From Choristoneura fumiferana (Eukaryota; Arthropoda; Insecta; Lepidoptera; Tortricidae): DNA of 64,000 nt. Position 1 is the stretch's first letter. Each line of letters begins with the position of its first letter. Location of the stretch: assembly GCF_025370935.1 (NCBI RefSeq), contig NC_133499.1, forward strand, positions 8,237,856-8,301,855, read 5' to 3'. The notes beneath the pieces were generated by a model. The model made no database searches, was not told the DNA's origin, and saw only the letters and a list, made by a program, of their open reading frames with translations. Position numbers and translations under genes: made by a program. Positions 19,801 through 26,904 of the stretch are shown piece after piece.

Positions 19801-21585
19801 TGTCCTAGATTTTTATTTTAAAAGTACACTTTACTTTTTTTTCACAATAATTAGGGTTCGTCTTACACAGAATCACGAAGAAAAGAATGTGTTACTACTG
19901 CTGGGTAGATTAGGCAAAGGAAACTTTTCAAATTTTTTTTTTACTAGTGTTTTCACACACGTAAATCATTAGATCCAGCAGCTGAATTGAAATTTCGAGA
20001 TTTTTAAACTTCCCGTGAGAATTCCCGAAAATTAAATCGTGGTTTTCATTGACGTTACATTAAAAACAATCATGTCAAATTTTATGACTTAAGCCCAGCG
20101 GTTGTTATTTCGAGATTTTATCCCTATCCTGTGGGAATAACTGAATAAAAAGTAGCGTATGTTTTATTCCAGATGTCCAGCTATCTACCTGCCCGACTCG
20201 GGCACAACGGCTGCGTTCAGCGTAACGCGTAGGGCCCGTGTTGCACGACACGACACGGTGACCGTCTAAAATGGTCCCGCCGGAAGACCAGCGCTGGCTC
20301 CACCAAAGGAGTCCGCATTTTATGCTGAGGCGGGACTATTTCGGGCACATAAATATATGTATTTTTTTTTTGAAATTATTTTCATTTATTTTATTTTTTT
20401 GTATTTTGTATTCTCATTTTATTTTATTTCACTTTATTATTATTATGTTTTTGTTCTGTATCTATTATTTACATGTGTGTGTCCCGAATAAATCTTTTCA
20501 TTTTCATTTCATTTTCATATTTTACATAGGTACGTTCCAAATTTCATCAAAATCCGTCCAGCCGTTTCAGCGTGAATGAGTAACAAACATACTCACTCAC
20601 TCACTCAGAAACTTTCGCATTTATAATATACCTAAGTAGGATTAGAAAATGTACATAATATATTGTATTTCTATCCAATTTATAAAAAGTGTAAACAAAG
20701 ACGCCATTAACCCGACCACAGACATTCAATGATTAATTATTCAGTAAATCGATTAATTTATTAATTTAATAGATCAAAGTATTTTTGTCTATTTTATTAT
20801 TTACAATACTTGATTTAATGCCAAAGACTGTTTATTCAATTATAAAAGCAGTAACAATTTTTTAATATTAACGTAAGTTAGTAAAAATCGCTTATTCATC
20901 CGCGCATTAATCGATTTTTAAAATGTCAATTTTTCCACAATCTACGCTAGTCTATGCTACTACAGATTATACACATGTTTCAATCAAGAAATAACGTCAG
21001 CAGGGCTACTCCGAAACTCGAAACTCGAAGTTCGTGTCGTGCGGTCCCTCTGACACTTATACTATTTAATACGAGAGCGAGAGGGACCGCACGACACGAA
21101 CTTCGAGTTTCGGAGTAGCCCTGCAGATTTTGACGAAGATTTTTCAAATGAAAATTAAATATTGAAATAAATTGAATTTTGGTAAAAAAAAAGGATTACA
21201 TTGATTCGATCCAGTGGGTGTTTATACAAGAATTTTGCTGAAATCGGTTTGGTTACACTTTTCATAAATTGGATTGAAATAACGTATAGACTTTTTTTGC
21301 CAAGAAACTACAGTTCGCACCTTTAAAATTAATTTGAAATTTTCTCATTTTAAAATTCAACCAGATTGTTTTATTCAAAGTTTATTTTGGAAATGTGAAT
21401 ATCTCGAATAGTTTCAGTTTAATTTTAAAAGTGCGTGCTGTTCTTAGGGTTTAGATCCTTACCCTCCACTGCTTAGTACTCACTTCTCGATCAGCATCTG
21501 CTTAGTGGCTTCATCTATTTGGAAGACCATCTGCTCGGACAGTTTCGATGGAACTGTTAGCAATCGCTCTAGAAGGGCGAAGGTT
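7820..21585 (-). CDS. Fibp: FIBP homologue, segment A copy (exons 2-10, no exon 1)
   Basis: Same gene as 26905-43694, read in segment A. Exons (minus strand, in order): 2 21484-21585; 3 19438-19519; 4 17207-17352; 5 15042-15141; 6 13858-13985; 7 12907-12975, with a second identical exon 7 at 11611-11679; 8 10062-10148; 9 9235-9333; 10 7820-7898. All have AG/GT borders and matching phase. Exon 1 is absent because A ends at the N gap within intron 1. Coding differences from B are few: one Thr/Ser change in exon 2, synonymous changes in exons 4, 6 and 7, and a compensated pair of single-base indels in exon 4 that replaces RVFR by ARFP. Most likely the other haplotype of one gene; a partial tandem paralogue is less likely. 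Confidence 0.85.
8024..8602. mobile_element. Long-inverted-repeat DNA element, ~580 bp
   Basis: Arms of more than 60 bp begin GTCGGCGGCCGATCGTAAAA and end with the complement. The interior repeats GGCATATCATGAAA several times, so the element is internally iterated. B copy 27109-27671. It starts about 125 bp upstream of Fibp exon 10 within intron 9. No transposase is present and the superfamily is unknown. Confidence 0.7.
9062..9180 (-). pseudogene. Non-LTR reverse transcriptase fragment
   Basis: Minus-strand translation shows GVPQGSILSPLLFLLY and, ~25 residues later, YNVADDT. These are the conserved reverse transcriptase motifs of jockey/CR1-type LINEs, but they sit closer together than in a working enzyme, so the region between them is deleted. 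Located in Fibp intron 9. B copy 28140-28260. Confidence 0.7.
9400..9887 (-). mobile_element. Penelope-like palindromic element in Fibp intron 8 (A form)
   Basis: 488 bp flanked by the 13-bp direct repeat ACATTAGATTGTA (9387-9399 and 9888-9900). Two inverted arms of ~185 bp (about 9443-9634 and 9714-9887) enclose a loop of ~80 bp. On the minus strand the left arm continues 43 bp past the inverted part and contains AATAAA, so the element reads leftward with its 3' end at 9400. The left arm holds a complete hammerhead-like motif (9589-9631); the right arm holds only its 3' half. Inverted terminal repeats, hammerhead motifs and long target duplications are traits of Penelope-like elements; the assignment is inference. 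No coding sequence. Confidence 0.6.
9589..9631 (-). ncRNA. Hammerhead-ribozyme-like motif (A form)
   Basis: Minus strand, in order: CACT (stem I 5' strand), CTGAAGA (matches the CUGANGA core), one unpaired T, GAGCTC, loop TGGTT, GAGTTC (6-bp stem II with one G-U), GAAAC, then GCGTC ending in the GUC cleavage triplet, then AGTG, which pairs with CACT. Stem III would be the self-complementary ACGCGT, too short for a stable monomer, as in minimal retroelement hammerheads that may act as dimers. The extra T before stem II departs from the strict consensus. Activity is untested. Confidence 0.5.
10170..10475 (+). mobile_element. SINE family 1 (tRNA-like head)
   Basis: The head contains GGGTTCAAACCCCGGCTCGC (B-box-like), then GTGCGGAATTAC, GAAGGAAAACATCGTGAGG, and the RTE-like tail GAGGCCTGTGCCCTGCAGTG plus GGACGTATATAGGCTGG and (GAT)n. 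The first part of the head is degenerate. B copy 29260-29560. Other family members: 34609-34919, 53314-53555, 63240-63546. Confidence 0.75.
10572..10795 (+). mobile_element. SINE family 2 (tRNA-like head)
   Basis: The head has an A-box-like TGGCTTAGTGGTTAGAACC and a B-box-like GATTCGATTCCCGGCC, followed by GATATTTGTATGAATAATAC and the 3' part GGGACTAGGTCAATAGGAG. B copy 29643-29880; others at 21597, 40585, 52665-52915 and 56083-56272. The anticodon region is not a credible tRNA, so this is a SINE and not a gene. Confidence 0.75.
10890..12115. repeat. Tandem duplication unit inside segment A (unit 1)
   Basis: About 1.2 kb that recurs at 12120-13060 with the same order: inverted-repeat element, CACTGCTGGACATAGGCC fragment, poly(A) retroposon, Fibp exon 7 and the start of the long-inverted-repeat element. 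Segment B has a single copy (30710-31320). Unit 1 shows many single-base losses in its repeat part, yet its exon 7 is identical to that in unit 2. Confidence 0.7.
11240..11545 (-). mobile_element. Poly(A)-tailed retroposon (CCAGTCGAATAAAAA family), decayed copy
   Basis: Minus strand runs from GGTGGTAGGACCTTGTGC through AAGACAGCCGGTGAAATTAC and CAGGAGACCCACTTGCTCG to CCAGTCGAATAAAAA and a poly(A) tail (seen as a T-run at 11240). Other copies on the same strand: 12516-12805, 14745-15018, 19555-19790, 32372-32645, 38420-38665, 42660-42906. It is a retroposon or LINE 3' end; I cannot name the parent LINE. Confidence 0.65.
12069..12338. mobile_element. Inverted-repeat element with ACTCAGAATCAAGAGC arms
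   Basis: Outer arms AAAGTGTACCCTTTCC and GGTACACTTT, inner arms CTACTCAGAATCAAGAGC and GCTCTTGATTCTGAGTAG. The two pairs are nested, so the element can form one long hairpin. B copy 30646-30920; a degraded copy lies at 10855-11070. Confidence 0.65.
12516..12805 (-). mobile_element. Poly(A)-tailed retroposon, better preserved copy
   Basis: Same family as 11240-11545 with fewer indels. It lies immediately downstream of Fibp exon 7 (12907-12975) on the transcribed strand. Confidence 0.65.
13034..13676. mobile_element. Complete 643-bp long-inverted-repeat element
   Basis: Arms of ~215 bp begin AAAACCGGCCAAGAGCGTGT and end with the complement. They contain AGGGTTCCGTAGCCATTACG and TACGGAATCTTCCAAG. 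The ~230-bp centre holds a second inverted pair, GGGGGGGGACGCTCG against CGAGCGTCCCCCCCC. Segment B keeps only the first arm (about 31307-31510). Single arms of the family lie at 725-845, 2545-2600 and 11735-11940. No transposase. Confidence 0.75.
14483..14733. mobile_element. Foldback element, ~110-bp arms
   Basis: AAAAGATCAAAAAACCCGAC through GGGACCCATT is inverted after a spacer of about 30 bp, giving a nearly perfect hairpin. It carries CCCGACTGCCTTAAAAAAG and AACAGTCGGGACCC. B copy 32115-32364. It lies in Fibp intron 5. Confidence 0.75.
14745..15018 (-). mobile_element. Poly(A)-tailed retroposon 25 bp downstream of Fibp exon 5
   Basis: Same family as 12516-12805, with the tail at 14738-14750 and the GGTGGTAGGACC start at about 15010. 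Its upstream end is only about 25 bp from the exon 5 donor at 15042. B copy 32372-32645. Confidence 0.65.
15807..15940. mobile_element. Palindromic MITE (CAGGGCTACTACGAA family)
   Basis: Arms CTCGAAACTCGAAGTTCG and inverse around TTATACTATTTAATACGAG. B copy 34937-35070, in the same position relative to Fibp intron 4. Confidence 0.75.
17683..18501. mobile_element. Inverted-repeat element with GCCGAAACGTCGAGG arm
   Basis: Ends CATGGTCAAAATAC and complement; inner arms TTTTTACACGAGTAATATTTAC and complement. The right side contains GTTGCCGAAACGTCGAGG, a phrase I associate with Penelope-type terminal repeats. The centre has a short tandem duplication, GTGACCAAGTGCGGGTAGTTC (one base trimmed in the second copy). 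A family-3 SINE is inserted at 18051. B copy 36633-37425. Lies in Fibp intron 3. Confidence 0.55.
18051..18416 (-). mobile_element. SINE family 3 with 12-bp target duplication
   Basis: The minus strand carries the tRNA-like GTAGCGGTATAGCACGCGG and GGGTTCGATTCCCAGTGC, then TGGTCTTATTTTTCTGG and the 3' end TTTGTATTTTCAATTT. The host sequence AACTGTAACGTT occurs on both sides (just before 18051 and just after 18416), marking the insertion. Removing it would rejoin GGCAACTGTAACGTT with GCCGAAACGTC. B copy 37009-37335. Other copies: 33885-34060, 42010-42240, 42360-42575. Confidence 0.7.
18657..19020 (+). mobile_element. GGTTCCGTACCC repeat, second copy in A
   Basis: Shares AGGGTTCCGTACCCAAAG, CTCTATCTCTTGAGCCGTAA and GGGGCTCCCGAACAACG with the copy at 6936, but lacks the GCACTTGGCCGG end. 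B copy 37545-37895. Confidence 0.6.
19055..19405. mobile_element. hAT-type MITE, 351 bp
   Basis: Ends CAAGGCTCGGAACCGGTTTA and GGTATCCGAGCCTTG are inverted. The 8-bp direct repeat ATCAAGTT lies on both sides (19047-19054, 19406-19413). An 8-bp target duplication with a CA-start inverted repeat is the mark of hAT elements. It sits 32 bp downstream of the Fibp exon 3 donor. B copy 37916-38273 with the same duplication, so insertion predates the split of the two copies. Confidence 0.8.
19555..19790 (-). mobile_element. Poly(A)-tailed retroposon, truncated
   Basis: Contains CGAGCAAGTGGGTCTCCTGA through GGCGGACCTTGCACAAG on the plus strand but lacks the T-rich tail. It starts about 35 bp upstream of Fibp exon 3, within intron 2. 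B copy 38420-38665. Confidence 0.6.
19944..20641 (-). mobile_element. Non-autonomous Helitron (minus strand) with nested retro insertion
   Basis: On the minus strand the 5' end is TCCTACTTAG, then GCGAAAGTTTCTGAGTGAG and CTGAAACGGCTGGACGG; the 3' end is ACGTGTGTGAAAACACTAG, followed by T. TC start, CTAG end and insertion between A and T are Helitron hallmarks. A separate retro fragment (about 20175-20520, ending GAATAAATCTTTTCATTTTC) splits it. B copy 38811-39461, where the CTAG end has mutated to CTAT. Confidence 0.75.
21001..21122. mobile_element. Palindromic MITE, near-perfect copy
   Basis: CAGGGCTACTCCGAAACTCG and its exact inverse surround a centre of CACTTATACTATTTAATACG. Almost every base of one arm pairs with the other. 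B copy 39976-40105. Confidence 0.8.
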
Positions 21586-21596
21586 CTGAAAAAACG

Positions 21597-21685
21597 GCCA
21601 GATAGCTAAGTTGTTAGAGACCCTGACTACGAAGCTAGCGGTTGCGGGTTCGATACCCGTGACGGGCAAATATTTGTATGATGTG
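21597..21685 (+). mobile_element. SINE family 2 head
   Basis: GATAGCTAAGTTGTTAGAGAC and GCGGGTTCGATACCCG mark the A- and B-box-like parts. The next 425 bases are a separate MITE. Located in Fibp intron 1, just upstream of exon 2. B copy 40585-40668. Confidence 0.65.
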
Positions 21686-21689
21686 GCCG

Positions 21690-22114
21690 CAATGAGGGCT
21701 ATCTCTTATGAATTCGCCGCTAGAGGCGCTAGTGTAGCGAGGTATGCGAAATGTCAAATGTCACTGTTTTGGGTGAGCTACGCGGGTTTAGAATAATTTT
21801 GTGAATATTTTGCAATATCTGAAATAAATTATGGCAAATATGCATTACGGGGCAATGAATGTCTGTGTTTTGAGACAGTTGTCTTTCGGAAACCTTTGTC
21901 CTCCCTTTTTTCCGAGAAAAACGGGACTACGCAACGCAACACTGTGGCATGCTCGATATTTTTATAGTACGGTTTTAAGGTATTAAATATGATTTAAATG
22001 TAAATTTTGTAAATTTGTTTTCACGCCCGTAATAACAAACTAACCACTATACTTCAGGCAGGACCTGAACTGCCAACTGCCAACTGGTGAGCACGAAAAC
22101 GGTAGCCCTCATTG
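21690..22114. mobile_element. CAATGAGGGCTA-ended DNA element
   Basis: Ends CAATGAGGGCTATC and GGTAGCCCTCATTG are inverted. The B copy (from 40677) has lost its right end. A third copy at 62520-62937 sits inside another family-2 SINE on the opposite orientation. No coding capacity. Confidence 0.65.
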
Positions 22115-22509
22115 CACCTAACACAACCTAAACCTAACACAAAGGGGACAGGAAAGTCTGTTATTACTGGCTTCCAATTATCATGCCGGTATTTATCAGG
22201 TCAGGAATTACGGTATATTTATTCACACCGGGTTGATATTGCGTGACTGGAATTTGGGCTTCGAATGTACACAGTGTGTGAGACTTGTGTGTACACCGAT
22301 ACCACAATACAAGTAATAGGCAGTAGATTGACTCAGCCGTATTCTTGAAATTTATACCTACGGCTGGGCGGAGCGCTAGGGTTGGCGTCTACAAAAGTAA
22401 AACAGACGTGTGTAGTTTTTTTTATATTTGAGTAGTTTTAGGTGTAGAAATAAAACATAATGTTAATTTTATGAGTACTTATTTATTAATTAGGTTATAA
22501 GTTGGAAAT

Positions 22510-22935
22510 CGTCCTTCCACCTCATTGGTGGTCTCCCTCTACTGCGAGTGTTTTCACGAGGTCTCCACTCCAGTGTTCGCCTCGCCCAACGATCGTGGTT
22601 CATCCTGGCATGTGCCTGCCATTCCACTTATTCTCTCGATCCTTCCACACGTCCTGAACTTTAGTGACTCGTCTGATCCACTCATTCCTTTTCGATGCAT
22701 GACAGTTATCCCGAGCATTGACCTCTCCATTGCTCTCTGTGCAACACGGAGTTTCTCTGCAGACTTCTCTGTCAGTGTGGTGGTATTGTTTGGTGGTTTG
22801 TCGATATCTGCCGACAGGCGGGTGGAGGATGGATGCATATGGCTGTCGATCGCCAGGCGTGGAGAAATGGAGAGGAGGCCTATGTCCGAAGACGGACGAA
22901 TTAAGGGCTGCTATGGATGGATGGATGGATGGATG
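22510..22935 (+). mobile_element. RTE-type LINE insertion with inverted 5' part, segment A only
   Basis: Flanked by the 11-bp duplication AAGTTGGAAAT (22499-22509, 22936-22946); B has the empty site at 41667-41677. The right part (from about 22785) is in sense and encodes the RTE C-terminal phrase GGWMHMAVDRQAWRNGEEAY, a stop, then AGGAGGCCTATGTCC and a (GGAT)n tail. The left part is antisense and encodes the preceding region, with EKLRVAQRAMERSMLG, WARRTLEWRPR and GRPPMRWKD in changing frames. This is the layout left by twin priming. The coding part is frameshifted and dead. Confidence 0.85.
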
Positions 22936-23181
22936 GATGAAGTTGGAAATAGAAAAAAAAATGCGTCTATTGCGGCATGTTCGAAACGACTTGTTGTTGA
23001 ACTTTATCACATGAAAAATCCTCATTCCCATTCTTCGTGACGCCGCCATTATTAAATATATAGTACCTAGTTAGTACCGAGCGCTATAACCACGTTACGG
23101 AATCGAAACGGGGGCGAATAGAGCGGGCGGCGACACAGCACTCGACCAGCGACCGGACAACGCGGCGCGCGGCGTGGCACT

Positions 23182-23662
23182 AGAGGTGGACGATATACAT
23201 CGATGTATTTTAAACACTCGATGTTTATGTTTATTAACGATTATTAATCGTATTGAACCGATGTATTGTTATTACCTCAACAACATCGAATAAATATTGA
23301 TATTTTTTAATCGATGCATCGAAAAGAAAATGCAAATTCGTTTCGTGAATCGGAACGTAATAATAGACCTACAAAGTTATCTGCCGGTGACGGCGGCGCT
23401 GTGATCGCATCTTGGCAATGCTAGCCTGACATTTTTCTATGATTGACGTTTGTAGTTCCACATTCATCACCGGGTCAGATAACTTTGTAGCCGTAGGTCT
23501 ATAAGTCAACGTTAGAGCGTTTTCACGCGAGCAACGATACGACACGACACTGCACTGGGTCGAACGTCGAACGAAGTTGGTAGCTACACTGTATGAATAT
23601 ACATAGCAAGTCTCTTTATCAACATCGACCCAGTCCAGTGCGGTATCAAAGTTGGTACACTG
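23182..23662. other. Segment-A-only end sequence up to the gap
   Basis: Sequence not found in B. It holds AT-rich ATCGATG-containing dyads, a MITE at 23364-23502 and part of another inverted-repeat element that is cut by the gap. No gene seen. Confidence 0.5.
23364..23502. mobile_element. MITE with TAGACCTAC ends
   Basis: TAGACCTACAAAGTTATCTG and CAGATAACTTTGTAGCC plus GTAGGTCTA are inverted over about 139 bp. The target duplication may be TA. Superfamily not assigned. Confidence 0.65.
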
Positions 23663-23672
23663 NNNNNNNNNN
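23663..23672. other. Assembly gap (10 N)
   Basis: Ten Ns. The base after the gap corresponds to position 4115, inside a retroelement tail, so the join puts the end of one contig beside the start of another that covers the same locus. Confidence 0.98.
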
Positions 23673-24116
23673 ATTTGTGTTAATTTTGCTGTATATTTGT
23701 GTCTTCTGTGTTAGTGAATAAATGTCTTCTTTCTTTCTTTCTCTCTTTCTTAATGTAGACTTTAAAAGAAGCCTCACCTAACATACGATCGTTGGTGGTC
23801 ATTAACGACCTCATATTGCTGGTCCCAGAAAACTTTCCGAAGAATCATTTTACCATGACTCATAATGACTAATAAGTAAAATTGACTAGAATTTTTAGTT
23901 AGTTTTAAAAGATCTGCCGATCGGAGATTTCTCCGGTGTCTAGTGGTTTTACCTTAAGGTGAAAAATTCAACAAATATAGGAGATAATGATGGGTAAACG
24001 TATAACTAGAATTTTCAATGTTTTGACAGGATGATTGACAGACGTACGACGTACTACTGAAGAGTAGACTAAATTTAATTCTTTTTATGGTTGGACTTGG
24101 ATTTTAGTAGGTATTA

Positions 24117-24395
24117 GAAGCGTTTTCAGATTATCCGATCCGGATCCGATATCGGATCGGATAATTTGAAACGCTCTTAATCTGTAACTTTAATATAATA
24201 TAATAGAATCGCACGCGTAAGGGCCTTTTCGCACTACGTCCGATCCGAATCGATCCGAACCCGTGAAAATACGGTCCAGGGTAGTCGTAGAACTTTTGCA
24301 TGTTTCCGTCATCCGATATTCTCTCCGATGTAGTGCGCAAAACTACCATACAAAAGTTCTACGACTACGCCGGATCGGACGTAGTGCGTTCGCCC
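24117..24395. mobile_element. B copies of the two Harbinger-type MITEs
   Basis: 24117-24176 is the first element reduced to its arms, and 24221-24395 the second with a shortened right arm. Compare 4565-4679 and 4724-4928. Confidence 0.65.
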
Positions 24396-25736
24396 TAAAT
24401 CATTAGAAACAGCACTTGTATTGAAATTCCAAGATTTTACAAAATAGGGATGTTGACTCCACCAATCAACTGGCGTACTTTTTATGAGCTGTCAAAACAC
24501 AATTCTCCCATAGAGTTTGAATGAAAATAGCAACTTATGACGTCACTTGTTCGCACACTCAATCAGCTATTTATTTGTTTTAAAGCAACGAAAAATCTAA
24601 TTTTACAGTTAATCGAAAATTAATCTGGTTTTCAGGACTAAAATAAAGTTTTTTACTGGAGTCGTGTCTCCGAATTATTTTTTAATTCGTCAACATTCCT
24701 ATTCCCCTGGAAATTATACCGTTTTTTTTATTGACGTTGCACGTGGGAATCCTACTAATATTATCAATGTAAAAGTTGTGAAGATGTTTGGGGTTTGGAT
24801 GTTTGCTACTTTATCGGAAGCTAAATTGACCACTTCCTGTGGTCGGATTGACTTGAAATAGCATCGACTTGAAATTTGGCCGGATTACTTTGGATGACAG
24901 TGCAAGTACAGTCAACAAAAAGTGTAGTCAGCAAAAAGCTTGTATTGACGCCATTGTTCACACAAACCACATATAACTAAGTCACATTGTGATTCAGTAT
25001 AAAAATAAAACAATCACTAACAATTCATTAGAATATAATTCCAGCAGCACTCAAAAATCAAACATTCAATTAGTAATAAACATTATAAATAATTTAATAC
25101 CTACGTAAAAACAATCATTTTTGACTACCCTTTTTTTTATCCATTTTTAGTTTCACAATATAATACAATAATAAATTAATAATAATGATAATAAATTTAT
25201 TTTGTACATAAGCATGTTACAGTTCACTATAATCACTATACAATAATTAGGTTGTACATGAGAGTCTTTAATAGAGTATCAGCAATTCTGTCCCCTAAAC
25301 TAGGTATAAAATACCTGTATCTTAGGGGCAAATGATTTCTCCGATTTCGAACATCTTTAATACAATGTTAGGACAAAATGGCAGTACAATAACTTTGACA
25401 CTCTTTTGAATACAAAGACTCTTTATTGTACACCAGACATAGTAAGCGATACAGAAAACAAATTATTTAAATTACAAGGTGAGCAATAGGCGGCCTTATC
25501 GCTTAAGAGCGATCTCTTCCAGGCAACCTTTTTTCACGCACAGTATATGTATATTATTATATATTACTGCAATGTTCCGCCGTCAGAATGCAGCACCACA
25601 AACCGAAAACAGTATTTTGAATGTCTTATAATGTCCGTACGTAGGATGCGACTATATTACTTCAATTATTTTTTTGGATATATACATAGCTCTATTTTTA
25701 CTATTGATATAAAATATAATGGTATTTGTTACATTG

Positions 25737-25874
25737 TGTCACGGTGCAGACGATTTTAATTAAATAACAGCTGCGCAATCGCATTTAATTAAATATAGGA
25801 AAGAAAATATTTTTAATAGAATGCGCTACTAACGCCATCTAGCGGCAAGAGCTAATAACGTCTGCACCGTGACA
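25737..25874. mobile_element. B copy of the TGTCACGGTGCAGACG MITE
   Basis: Same ends and interior as 6641-6778. A B copy of the AATAGGCGGCC LINE 3' end precedes it at 25407-25530. Confidence 0.7.
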
Positions 25875-26030
25875 CATGGCAAGTCAACAATACACGCTGA
25901 TGATCCAGCTTATATACGTCCCACTGCACAGGCCTCCTATCAGAATAAAAGGGCTTGGGCCCCCACGCGGGCCCATGTGCGGATGGGAACTACTCACACA
26001 ACATTAAACAGCTTATGACATGTCATCTGT

Positions 26031-26613
26031 TTTTAGGGTTCCGTACCCAAAGGGTGCCAATGGGAACCTATTACTGAGGCTCCGCTGTCTGTCCGTCTGT
26101 CACAGGGCTCTATCTCTTGAGCCGTAATAGTTAGACACTTGAAATTTTCACAGATTATATATTACTGTGGCCGCTATAACAACAAATACTAAAAACGGAA
26201 TAATGTATATATTTAAGGGGGGCTCCCATACAGCGAACGTGATTGTTTTGCCGTTTTTTGCTTGATATTAATAACGGCTACAGGTAGACGCTTGAAATAT
26301 TCACAGAATCTTTAGTTGTATAATCACTTTAAAATAATATTTCCCATACAACAAACTTGTTTTTTTTTTGTTGCCGTTTTTTGCTAATGTCTAATGTTGT
26401 ATAGATACGTACGGAACCCTTCGTGCGCGAGCTCGGCTCGCACTTGGCCGGTTTTGCTTATTCCGTGGTTGCTAACTCTATCAGCTGGGCTACAACGAAA
26501 CACGAAACTCGAAGTTCGTGTCGTGCGGTCCCTCTGATACTTATACTATTTAACACCAGAGCGAGAGAGACGGCACTATACGAACTTCGAGTTTCGAGTT
26601 TCGTAGTAGCCCA
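26031..26613 (+). mobile_element. B copies of GGTTCCGTACCC repeat and palindromic MITE
   Basis: 26031-26455 is the full-length GGTTCCGTACCC repeat and 26485-26613 the CAGGGCTACTACGAA-family palindrome, in the same order as 6936-7520. Confidence 0.65.
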
Positions 26614-26904
26614 GTCTCCTTCACCAGTTGCTCTACGGATAGATTGACTTTGCTCTCGATAGATGGCGCTGTGATGTGAATTATCATGGATAACGGTATG
26701 CCGTTTTAGCTTATAGTAATCAAATAGAGATGTTGTTTTTCTCTCTTCGTTATTATCTTTTTTATATATTAATTTTTGCATAAAGTCAGCTCTTATTTGT
26801 GCCGACTTTCATGAGTTCGTAGGGGGGAGCGGGGAACATTTAAGTTTTTCGGGATAAAAATTATCCCACGTCTATCCTATCATGGCAATTTCTTATACGT
26901 AAGT

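Larger units (their letters stand above)
4115..23181. repeat. Segment A of an ~18-19 kb direct duplication (probable haplotig)
   Basis: The whole stretch recurs in the same order and orientation at 23673-41911. Both copies contain Fibp exons 2-10. Only A has a 212-bp MITE (5662-5873), a second exon 7 (11611-11679) and a 5'-inverted RTE insertion (22510-22935). Only B has several other insertions. Differences are concentrated in introns and are often 1-2 base indels. Homology ends at GGCGTGGCACT in both copies. Confidence 0.95.

Noticed and set aside
22525..23040. A 171-residue open frame on the plus strand
   Set aside because: It is the antisense of the inverted RTE part and then runs through the (GGAT)n tail; no conservation in this frame.
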